From Pyxicephalus adspersus (taxonomy: Eukaryota > Chordata > Amphibia > Anura > Pyxicephalidae): a stretch of 64,000 nucleotides of DNA. Of this stretch, positions 44,101 to 52,599 are shown piece after piece. Every line of letters begins with the position of its first letter. Position 1 is the stretch's first letter. The notes beneath the pieces were generated by a model. That model ran no database searches, was not told where the DNA came from, and saw only the letters and a list, made by a program, of their open reading frames with translations. A program made the position numbers and the translations under genes. The stretch lies in contig NC_092864.1 in assembly GCF_032062135.1 (NCBI RefSeq), positions 17,039,839 to 17,103,838 of the forward strand. The letters run 5' to 3'.

Positions 44101-47100
44101 ATTGGCTGAACAATATGAAAGCTTCAGTAGGTCTTCCTGCCATTTGCATTGTTTTTGTGTTTGTTTGTTTTTTGCCTAGAATTTATATTTTGCTTTGTTT
44201 GCCTTCTAGATATCTGACCCTGGAAGGCATTTACAAAGCCTACGGCAATTGCGGGACTTTGCTGTTCGGGGTTGCTGGGATGCACAGGTGAGAGAAAACA
44301 TGACATAATAACATAATGTTATAAAATATATACAGACATAAGCTGATCTTATACCTTTGAAAATATAGATATAGAGGACAAAGACTGGAGGTTTTGCCTG
44401 TAGAATCAAAACCGAATTTAATTTCAAGACAAATACCTAAAAACACAAACTTAAAATCATTTAGAAGCCTTTAATGAAATTTATATTACAGTTCTAAAAA
44501 TCAATACCTAAGTACAGACAGTCCACCACACTTCTGCACCACCTGGCCTAGCTGGCTGGACTCTTTGGAATTAGAAGGCTCATTGGGATTTTTTTTTTTT
44601 TTTATTATTACTTATAATATGCCTGATGATTATTATAAATTTTGTTGTACGTTAATGTGTGTGTATATACAAATTTTTATATACACCACATGTGACCACT
44701 TTTAAATGCTAAATGTTTTAGAATACCGGGTCAGATTTTACATAAAAACTTAATTTATTGATACACAAATTAATACAGCTCTGCAATCAATAGTATATTT
44801 TATATTTGTCTACAGTTCGGCTTTATTAAGTTCTTAATTTTTGTCTTGATTACGCAGGCCAAGTTTGCAGGGGTTTGTGTACTTTTTTTTATATCCAGAC
44901 AGTGTTGTGTTATGTTGTATTGATGTGATCTTTGTTTTCTCTTAATAAAACTGTTTTTCAGGTCAAATGTGTGAAATGTGTAATACATGAGGGAATTTCA
45001 GAGGCATGCTTATTTACTATGGAATTTTTTTTCCCATATAATTGCACTAAATTCAGCAATTCTCTTCCCCATTATATTAAGATTTCCCTCGCTAAGTCCT
45101 GCGGGCACAAGAACCAGCTTGGACAGGAGTACAGGGCAGCTTCTGACCTAATCTCGCAAGTCTTTCAGTCCTCCATCCCCATCAACAAGGCCAGCATTTT
45201 CACCAAACAGAAGGGGATGAATGACACTATGCGGTAAGTGCTGAAACTTCTGCTACAGAATGTCACAAAGGGCATTGCATAATGATACGCTTCTATCATT
45301 TCACAATAATTTCTTTTAAACACTTTGTAGATTTTTTTTGTCAGTGGAAGTCATTTCATATCAACAGATTTGCCTGAATGTTTGATTTTGGTCTTTTTGC
45401 AACACATCGTCTCTGTGGCTTAAATTAAAAAATATATATATATTACCTAGGTGTGTACGCTCAGTTGGATCTGAAAGGAGAACATGCATATAAAGCGCTA
45501 AAACGCTGCAGAGCCTCTCCCTTCCTTTACTACTTTTACCTTTGCATATGCTACCACACACTTTATAGAAGGCCTGTAAAATGTCAGAGTTGTTAGCATT
45601 TGGGCAGCCAGACATTAGTTTGTTTTTGTTTCATCTGTGCCTGTATTTTGACTTTCTGCTCTATCTCCTTCAGGTATATCCTAATAGACTGGCTGGTAGA
45701 AGTAGCAACTATGAAAGATTTCTCTAGTCTGTGCCTACATATGACTGTAGGGTTGGTAGATCGGTACTTAAAGCTACGAAGTGTACCACGAGCGCGGCTT
45801 CAGCTAGTGGGCATTGCCTGTATGGTAATCTGTACACGGTGAGTGTTTGTGGCATTTGTTTCGGTCTTGGCAATTAGAAAGCAGATAATGTAACTGGAAC
45901 AGTATAGACAATATTCTATTTATGTTCACAGGTTTATTAGTAAAGAGATCCTGACCATCCGAGAAGCTGTATGGCTGACAGATAACACTTATAAATATGA
46001 GGACCTGGTACGAATGATGGGCGAGATAATCTCTGCACTGGAAGGAAAGATTAGGGTGAGTGCTCTTTACACTAAAAGGGAATATATACAAGTAAAGAGA
46101 GGAAAGAAAAGACAGGCTTTTTAGCAGTATAGTGCAAAAACAATTATGGTTTATTAACAAATACTTTAAACCTAGGTACAACATAGACCTTCTATGCTAA
46201 AGACTTGGGTTATACATCATAGTACTTAATTTTCAGGTTATAAGTTCAATCTTCCTGATAAAAATATTAGTTGTAGACATAAAAAGGAAACTTGTGATTG
46301 TGGGTCTCATGTCCCAACGCGTTTTGCCACTAAGGCTTTTGCAAGGGATTGTTGAGATCACAGAAATGGAGAAATGGAGTGCTTGAAATTAAAGAAAGGG
46401 GTACTATGGGAATACCCACGCCAGAGTACCCTCTAGGATCATATTAGGAGACTGTGGGCGAATGATAATTTTCCGCAGTTTTGGTTATTTGAATAAATCT
46501 GCGTATTGATTGGTATGATAGTGTGGGTAGAAGATAGTTTCTCAACAGGTTAAAATGATGTTAATAACACTTGATAGTTTTATAAGATGTTAAACTTTGG
46601 AGTGTTAGGCTGGAATGGCAGTTGCATATTGGTCCAGGGAAAGAAGAACCATAGACCACAGCATGCTGCATTCACATGCTGAAATTCAACATAACAATGG
46701 AGTCTAAACTCTCTTAGTTCTTATCAATGTGTCCGAGTTGAATAGAAAATATTAATTTTCTCTCTGAGACAGGCTGCTGGCGTCTCACCCTTTTTCTCAC
46801 CCCAAACCACTAACGTTTCATAGGGGAAACGGTTACATTAATCCACTAATGACACCAACAAATTAATATTTTCTATTCAACTTGGGCACATTGATAAGAG
46901 CAATGTCGTTCCCACATATGTGTTTTGCTGCAGTGCATTTTGTCAATATGTTGTTGCACAGATTTCAGTCCATTTCTGTGCACTTATCAAACCAGTGTTA
47001 TGTAAAAAGTTAGCAATGCAACCTGTAGCCAGCCATTTGGCTGTACATAATGGGGGAGAACGACAGAGCGGCACCCCGATGTGCTCTCTTCCCCTTCACT

Positions 47101-50100
47101 TCCATTAGGGTCATTTGTCATTCATCGTCCAAGAACCATTGCAATTGTGTACGTAGCCTTAGTGCTTACTGTGCACTATGGTAAATAAAAAGGAATTATT
47201 CAAACAGTTTTACTATTGACTAAGTCTGCTCATTCTGTCCCACATCCTAACCCTTGTCCACTTTTATTATACATTGAGTCATTACAATGTCTTTATTTAC
47301 AGAGGGTAGGGGCTTGGGATTACCTGTATCAGTCTTGGTGTCTTTGTCCTGCACTCTCCTGATAAGGAGAGTCTATCTGTGGCAGATAACTTTTTTGCAG
47401 GAGTAAAGCAATAACATATATTTATTGGGGTGATCTTTGTCCAAACAGATTACAATGCAAATTATTGAAACCATTTTTTTTAAAAAGCAACTGAACTGGA
47501 ATAGAAAATACAAAATAATTTGGGTATATCCTTATGTAAAAATGAGTAAATTTTTTTTTTTTAAAAGCAACTGGTGTAAGCATCTAATTTAGATTTGATA
47601 CCAACCTCTTGTATCCTTCATACAGCAACAGAATTAGATTTTTTTCAGCTAATTTTACACTATCATTAAGTTTACATCTTCCTGGCGCTCAGCTTTAAAA
47701 CAACCCTATCATCACAAATACAATGTCTGATGGTTCTTCTTGAAAAAGTAGAGAGGGGATACTCTAGAACACCATTCTTTTCATTAGAAATCTTCCTCTG
47801 AAGTAAGAGAAACAGACACCTTTTGTAGAGTTTATCTATTGGTTCCTCACAGTACTTGGTGGTTGCTGCTGCTGATAACACTCCTGTCAGAGGATTTTCT
47901 TTAAGCAGAGCTACATGGCGGTTGCATTAAATATTACTTATTTTTCAAGCTGTTTTTATCATTTTATTTTACAGAGGTGCTTTACATAATTTCCATAAAT
48001 GTTACAAAACAAAATCAAAACCATTAATATAAATTTGTCTTTTGTATTTTAAGGTACCCACTGTGATCGACTACAAAGATGTTCTGTTTAATATTGTATC
48101 TGTGGACAGGAGCACTATGCATCTCTGCAGCTACATTTCTGAACTCTCCCTGCTCTACACTGAGCTCTCTGTTTACTCTCCAGCTCAGATTGCTGCTGGG
48201 GCTCTCCTTCTAGCCCGAATCCTGCACAAACAAGGTGGGTCTGCATTGTCATTAGGTCTTTGCCTCTGCAGTGTTTTGCATTGCTAACAACCTGCAGGGT
48301 GTAGTTTAACCAAATATTTATTTTTCTTATGATTTTGTTTTGGAGGATGAGTAAATTATATTGGTTTTGTGGAGCTTTTATTATATTGTTTTATAGTGTG
48401 TTTTTAGGCTACCAAATACAATTTTCTATCTCTTGTTAGTCAAATAAATATGACATATATAAATCGATTCTCCAGGGAAACGGCCATATAAAAAGAAAAT
48501 GATGTTCCGCTAAAGGTACTTCAGTCTATCCAGTTCTAAGAGTTACCTAAAGTCCCTATTAAAAGCAAAGCCAGCTTTATGACCCAATTTTTCCATACTG
48601 TATTTAAGGATGAAACCCAAAATTCAAAATGTGACCAGGAGGATGTCTTTTTTGGCAGGAAGGACATTCAAAGTCTTATGTGCCAAAAAAACTGGTGGGT
48701 TTTTATTTTTTACTTGCCATGCAATGTAGAGCCCAGCTCCATTCTGGGTGGTGTCATAAACAGACCTAGATGTCAGGACAATGTAACTCCTGTACATGCA
48801 CAAGGGAGTAACATTATCAGTAGTTGCTCAATGCTGTAGAGGATTTTGGTAGACCTGGTGCCAAAGTTGGTAGCTTCAGGCATGCAGCGGTGACAGGATC
48901 CTGAACATGACATTGTCGCAGGGTGTTTAGAAAAGGGTAAGTGCCATTATTAGCAAATATGCTGTGCATATTTGCTGATTATGACAAAAGCTCACAAATA
49001 CAAATGCCGATTTAGTTTCACTTTAAGCGACACAACTTGGTCGCCTCTGTTCTACCACCTTGTAATTGGGGATACTGGCTGGTCAGGCCATATAACCTTT
49101 TTTGAAACTATACAGTGTGCAGTGTATCTGATTGAACCCAAAACTGGCTTCTACATCTCCCAATTTGAGTGCTGCTTTACAAGCTAAAGTTTTTCTTATA
49201 AATACATAAATGCCATAAAGTAGACCTGCTGATGGGTTAAGGAAAGGGGCAAATGACCAGTAAACACATCCAGTTTACAGTGGTGTAGATTCAGGGCCAC
49301 ATAGAGGAGGAGGCTAACAGGGACTAAAAGGATTTTTACGATCAGGGCTAACTGGAAAAGATAAATGCCAAGATGAAAATTAGGAACATTTGGTGTTATC
49401 TATATTTGCTGCATTTATTTAAAGGGGATTGATATGCCATTGGATGTGTTTATGTGAGGTAAATAAAGATAGTTAGAAAATTACAAACTGTACCAGCAGA
49501 GCTGTATTTAGACATGCTGCCATGGCACTCCCAAATAATGAAGCCCTTCCGTATAATCTCCACCCTATGTGTCATGTCAATAATTTAGTAAACTTAATAG
49601 TAGAATGCTTGACATATGCAGATATATGCAGAACTACTTTTCCATTTTATGGAAGAGATATTTGTTTGCTTCCAGCAGCTTTAGCCATGTTTTAGCTTTT
49701 CCTCATGGAGTTTTCTCCCTTTGTTTCTCCCCCAGCACTTCCATGGCCTGCCCAATTGGTAGAAAGTACAGGCTTCACCCTGGAACATCTCACCCCTTGT
49801 GTTCTTCTCCTGCACAAGAAATGGTAAGTGTACCACATCATCTAGATTTGCTAAACTATGAGTCGCTTATTGGCTGGTTTCCCATATGAACAAATCTGTC
49901 TAGTGACTAATCTTTGGCTTGCTTGCGTTGTCTATAGATCAGTAAAAGAAGTAATATCAGAGACTTACGCAAGTGATAATTTAATGTCCCTTATTCTTCA
50001 TAGCTTCCATGATGATGCACCTAAGGATTACAGGCAGATGTCCCTCACTGCGGTTAAACAGAGGTTTCAAAATGACCTCTATGGTCATATCAGCAATGAA

Positions 50101-52425
50101 AAGGTGAGACTGAAGAATATTAACAAATTACTGATTTTACCATGAAAAGCCCCTGAAGAAATGTTATAACAACCAGTCATATTTTTTATTCTATACTTCC
50201 CTAGAAACACACACAGTGGAATTTTGGTTGCATAGTTTATATTTCTTTCTGTTGTCTACCAATCAAATAAGCACCTCACCTATTAGTACTTGATTGATTG
50301 ATTGATTGATTAAGATTATAACGACACCCACTGCTCCTCCAGGTTGCCTATTTAGTGGTGAGAATGGGCCAAAGTAATGGTGTGATTACTGTTGTCAGCA
50401 GGTGATGGACCACAGCCAGTTGTGTGCTCTGCTCGGGATCTCCATCCAGGATTCAGAAAACTCTACAACACTGCCTGATCTCCCCGATGTTCAATCCTTT
50501 CTTTGCTCTCCTTCAGGGAACAAGACAAAAAGGTAAAACATTGAAAATGGATTGATTAACAATGCACGATGAAGGAATCCATAATTATGGGTATCTAAAT
50601 TGTGTCTAGAATTTTTTGGTGATTTAGATGTTTCTTTTCTCAGACGTAGAGAGGATAGCCTTCAGGAAGACCGGGACAGCTTTGTCACCACTCCCACAGC
50701 TGAACTTTCCAACCAGGAAGAAGCACTACTTGGAGACTTCTTGGACTGGAGTCTTGATACTTCTTGTTCTGGATATGAAGGAGATCGGGAAAGCGAGGGG
50801 GAAAAGGAGGGAGATGGTGAGCTCCTTTATTTGTTTTTACAGAAATCATCTGTAGTGTTTGTGTGGCGCCAGTGTCCAAATGGTTCCTGCATACATGTGA
50901 AGGTTTCGATAGGAACATCAAAAGTTTCAGAAATATTTTTATACTGCAGTACCCACTTCAGTTAGGATTGGACTTTGTTGTCTTTTTGCATTGCCTCATG
51001 CCTACAAGCAGACCATAACCCTCTGATGAAATTCACATCCTCCATTTATCCTCATTTCTCTCAAGCTAAAAAGTATAACTGACCACACATGTTAGAGTTT
51101 GATTGCGTCCATAGGACTCAATACAGGCAAGCCCTGATATTGAAAGCTGTAAAGGCTGAACAGATTGTGTCAGTAGTCCAAGGCTTCATAAAAGATGAAC
51201 ATGGCATCTCATTTATCTCTCCCCTTCCCCTACCATCACAAATTATTGTGACAAAGTGTCCCGGGATGAGCTAGCAATTCTTGGTATTAATGTTCCACAG
51301 AAAAAAAAATCATTTTTGCTTTTTTTAATTCCTCTTTCTGCTCTAGAAAATAGCTGTTTTACAGGACAGAATGTAGACTACAAAATTGAGCTATTGTAGC
51401 TTATTTTGCAGTTATAAGGATTTGGTAGTTCCTAATAAATTTATTTCGAAATTACTTATACAGACAGACACACTTGGGGCATAAGCTACCGTAATATCTG
51501 AATTCATACTACAAATAGGAAAGTAAGCAACGTGTTATTAGGCTGTCATAGGCAACATAACAGTTTCAAGACAGTGGGCCTGATTAATTAAATCTCTTCA
51601 AGTCTGGAGAGGATACACTTTCATCAGTGAAGCTGAGTGATCCAGCAAACCTGGAATGGATCTGGGCCAGGGTTTAAAACATTTGCTAGCCAATGACTTT
51701 GAAGAAATCCATTCCAGGTTTGCTGGATCCCCCATCTTCACTGATGAAACTGTATCCTTTACTGAGGTCTATGCCTCAGTAAAAAGGCCTAGCATCCAAA
51801 TAATATTTTAGTGACTAAACAGTAAAGCTGTGGAGGTCGGCTCTGGTGTCAAACCCTAAAAATGACCCCTGTACAGCCCATTCATTTAGGTAAGCTGCTA
51901 AAGCATTAGCATAGACAAAAATACACACCTGTGCCTTTCTATGCAAATCTGTGCACAACAATGCAAGATGAGATGCTATCTAGAACAGGAGCAGAATTTG
52001 TCAAATATTATGCCAAAATGGTGCTTAAAAGTGTTTTATAAAATTGTTTTGTTACCTGTGTTCTTCTAGTCACTTGTCCAAGCGGCATCTTGGACATCTC
52101 TATGATCCATCCAGAACAGCATCATTGCCAGGACTCCAGTGATGAGGATGCAACTGAACTTCCGCTGCTACCTGAAAAACTAGACCTCTCTTTTCATCCA
52201 TTGCAAATTAGCACAGATAACAGCTCTGGATACTCCTCAGTGAGCAGTCCCACTTCCTCACCTATTGGCCTTCCTCTAACCCCAACCCCAGGACTGCTAA
52301 ACAACAAGCTGGCTCCCATCCCTTTCCCCCAGCCTAGCCCAGTGCATTTCAAGACTGCCCGAAGGCAAGTGAAAAGGAAAAACCAAGCACAGCACAGTGA
52401 CGAAAATGTTGCTGATTCCATGTAA
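31488..52425 (+). CDS. ccnf: cyclin F (F-box only protein 1), complete, 17 coding exons
   Basis: Cyclin F is the substrate receptor of an SCF (SKP1-CUL1) ubiquitin ligase, acting in nucleus and at centrosomes in S/G2 on targets such as CP110 and RRM2. The joined exons give 2268 nt and 755 residues (human about 786). Landmarks are a Cys-rich start (HCRCSKC, 7-13), a basic NLS (KRRVKRRPR, 19-27), F-box (about 29-76, LPEDVLLYIL), Sel1-like repeats (about 95-290), N-cyclin box with the MRYIL substrate-docking patch (316-320), C-cyclin box (about 415-535), second NLS (KTKRRRED, about 577-584) and a PEST-like acidic tail with a Ser/Pro-rich end. All junctions are GT-AG and keep frame, and no premature stop is seen. 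Intron 1 is 7.2 kb and carries tandem repeats. Other introns carry SINE, MITE and Penelope-like debris. Confidence 0.96.
31560..32290 (+). repeat. diverged tandem repeat, period about 197 bp, in CCNF intron 1
   Basis: The word ACTTGTAGT recurs at 31828, 32026 and 32223, spacing 198 and 197 bp. Each is preceded by CCAGGG-like and TGATNN...ATCACA blocks and followed by a TTTCCCTCC block. A more diverged unit may start near 31600. Confidence 0.7.
32770..33500 (+). repeat. AT-rich degenerate array of TTTGTGTGATnTGTATAT words in CCNF intron 1
   Basis: Words such as TTGTGTGATTTGTATAT and TGTGTGAGATCTTTATAT recur with irregular spacing of about 40-60 bp through some 700 bp. Period and unit are not fixed, which suggests an old, decayed satellite or minisatellite. 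Confidence 0.6.
35085..35134. repeat. (TA)n microsatellite
   Basis: About 25 TA units directly before a MITE that starts near 35139. Confidence 0.95.
35139..35302 (+). mobile_element. MITE (TGTTCTCCC family)
   Basis: It starts CATTGTTCTCCCCAGCCCC and ends GCTGAGCACTG, with CCACCTGGCTGTTTTTGGGT and GGTTACTGAAGA forming an internal inverted pair. Relatives are at 37574-37735, 60862-60985 and 62630-62756. Confidence 0.6.
35935..36258 (-). repeat. tRNA-derived SINE, V-SINE-like
   Basis: The minus strand has a B-box-like GGTCCCAGGTTTAAATTTTG and a conserved centre (GAGTTTGCAGGTTCTCCCC). It ends towards AGCGCTGTACAAA-type sequence and ATT repeats. The same element is at 58226-58545 and 58655-58918. 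It lies in CCNF intron 1. Confidence 0.65.
37574..37735 (+). mobile_element. MITE (TGTTCTCCC family), second copy
   Basis: It starts CAGTGTTCTCCCTGGGCCC and continues with CCACCTGGCTGTTTTTGGGT. It lies in CCNF intron 1, in the same orientation as 35139-35302. Confidence 0.6.
38738..38892 (+). CDS. ccnf: CCNF exon 2
   Basis: Residues 5-56. It holds the HCRCSKC cluster, the first NLS and the first half of the F-box (LTLLNLPEDVLLYILECL). The acceptor is TTTCTTGCAG and the donor AAT/GTAAGA. Confidence 0.95.
39000..39106 (+). CDS. ccnf: CCNF exon 3
   Basis: Residues 57-92. It completes the F-box and carries SVWARACFQDVWPSPDNLN, close to human SVWACASFQELWPSPGNLK. The donor is AAAG/GTAAAT. Confidence 0.95.
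39732..39799 (+). CDS. ccnf: CCNF exon 4
   Basis: Residues 92-115. It opens the first Sel1-like repeat (AAECGNFEACVKLGIAYLYN). The donor is GGCT/GTAAGT. Confidence 0.95.
40411..40628 (+). CDS. ccnf: CCNF exon 5
   Basis: Residues 115-187. It includes RAEVNGLKASRFFSL and PFIWLFIRPPWSASGSCCKA, nearly identical to human. The linker that follows (KEEGEGSIG-like, about 175-187) is the most divergent part. The donor is GGG/GTAAGT. Confidence 0.95.
41597..41650 (+). CDS. ccnf: CCNF exon 6 (54 or 45 bp)
   Basis: Residues 188-205, ALQGSIQYCLAKVLSLFE. The chosen acceptor TTTAAG is weak. A second AG nine bases downstream (CTTCAG/GGATCC) would also keep frame and drop three residues. Confidence 0.85.
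42910..43880 (-). mobile_element. Penelope-like retroelement fragment with GIY-YIG remnant
   Basis: The minus strand has a frame at 43476-43234 with PNFVYRKSLSLRDRLVHSHF and TFTCGNCEQC. This is the linker that follows the reverse transcriptase in Penelope-like elements. Past a stop, C-G-R-F-Y-V-G-N-T-K (about 43205-43155) resembles a GIY-YIG endonuclease core. Upstream at about 43690-43610, RLRDYEKGFY followed by an SRK-CITKRK-like run continues the RT end. Stops and frameshifts make it inactive. It lies antisense in CCNF intron 6. Confidence 0.65.
43944..44048 (+). CDS. ccnf: CCNF exon 7
   Basis: Residues 206-240, a Sel1-like repeat containing SAAQGCLHSSYLLWESRHKT (human AAHQGCLTSSYLLWES). 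The donor is GCG/GTGAGT. Confidence 0.95.
44210..44287 (+). CDS. ccnf: CCNF exon 8
   Basis: Residues 241-266, ISDPGRHLQSLRQLRDFAVR then GCWDAQ. The acceptor is TTGCCTTCTAG and the donor ACAG/GTGAGA. Confidence 0.95.
45082..45233 (+). CDS. ccnf: CCNF exon 9
   Basis: Residues 267-317. It starts ISLAKSCGHKNQLG and ends FTKQKGMNDTMR at the beginning of the cyclin box. The acceptor ATATTAAG is weak, but the alignment to human leaves no other choice. Confidence 0.92.
45674..45838 (+). CDS. ccnf: CCNF exon 10
   Basis: Residues 317-372, the core of the N-terminal cyclin box: YILIDWLVEVATMKDFSSLC and RLQLVGIACMVICT. The donor is ACG/GTGAGT. Confidence 0.96.
45932..46055 (+). CDS. ccnf: CCNF exon 11
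   Basis: Residues 372-413, FISKEILTIREAVWLTDNTY, KYEDLVRMMGEI. This is almost identical to human cyclin F and closes the N-terminal cyclin box. Confidence 0.96.
46311..46350 (-). ncRNA. decayed hammerhead ribozyme of Penelope-like type
   Basis: The minus strand reads a CCC/TTGCAAAA segment, then GCC-TTAGT-GGC (stem II hairpin), then AAAACGCGTTGGGAC. Penelope-type hammerheads have CTGATGA, a small stem II, then GAAACGCGTTGGG. The first core block is replaced here and GAAA has become AAAA, so it should be inactive. It lies in CCNF intron 11. Confidence 0.5.
46718..46898. mobile_element. short foldback/MITE with 39-bp inverted ends
   Basis: The left end, TTATCAATGTGTCCGAGTTG then AATAGAAAATATTAATTT, is repeated inverted at 46859-46898 with only a few mismatches. 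The interior is about 100 bp and noncoding. It lies in CCNF intron 11. Confidence 0.7.
48054..48234 (+). CDS. ccnf: CCNF exon 12
   Basis: Residues 414-474, start of the C-terminal cyclin box: VPTVIDYKDVLFNIVSVD and LCSYISELSLLYTELSVYSP. The donor is CAAG/GTGGGT. Confidence 0.95.
49736..49823 (+). CDS. ccnf: CCNF exon 13
   Basis: Residues 474-503, containing STGFTLEHLTPCVLLLHKK. The acceptor is TTTCTCCCCCAG and the donor ATG/GTAAGT. Confidence 0.95.
50004..50103 (+). CDS. ccnf: CCNF exon 14
   Basis: Residues 503-536, FHDDAPKDYRQMSLTAVKQR, matching human almost exactly. The donor is AAG/GTGAGA. Confidence 0.96.
50299..50320. repeat. (GATT)n microsatellite
   Basis: About five tandem GATT units in CCNF intron 14. 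Confidence 0.85.
50402..50532 (+). CDS. ccnf: CCNF exon 15
   Basis: Residues 537-580, with DHSQLCALLGISIQDSEN and FLCSPSGNKTKR, leading into the second NLS. The donor is AAAG/GTAAAA. Confidence 0.94.
50644..50816 (+). CDS. ccnf: CCNF exon 16
   Basis: Residues 580-638, the PEST-like region: SLQEDRDSFVTTPTAELSNQ and GYEGDRESEGEKEGD. The donor is GATG/GTGAGC. Confidence 0.95.
51575..51755. mobile_element. palindromic MITE, fourth copy, in CCNF intron 16
   Basis: It starts GGGCCTGATTAATTAAATC. The inner words CTGAGTGATCCAGCAAACC and GGTTTGCTGGATCCC are inverted copies. The right end is truncated. Confidence 0.65.
52070..52425 (+). CDS. ccnf: CCNF exon 17, C-terminus and stop
   Basis: Residues 638-755. 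It starts TCPSGILDISMIHPEQHHCQ, then has an acidic DSSDEDA motif (CK2-like) and a Ser/Pro-rich GYSSVSSPTSSP stretch. It ends RRQVKRKNQAQHSDE...DSM and TAA at 52423-52425. It is shorter than the human tail, in which the middle part is expanded. Confidence 0.94.
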
Positions 52426-52569
52426 AGTAACCTTATGTTCTTTAATGTACAGAGAAAGTTATATGTAAATATATATATTTTTTGTCATTTAAAAAAAAAA
52501 ACTGTTGTCAGTCTGATTTGTTCAGTCTAATTAGGGTATTGCAGAGAAATTACCCATAACTTCAGGGCA

Positions 52570-52575
52570 AATAAA
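52570..52575 (+). terminator. CCNF poly(A) signal
   Basis: AATAAA lies 145 nt after the stop codon, followed by TGTGTATTC and a T/G-rich stretch. It implies a short 3' UTR of about 165-170 nt. Confidence 0.7.
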
Positions 52576-52599
52576 TGTGTATTCATATAGCCCAATGAA

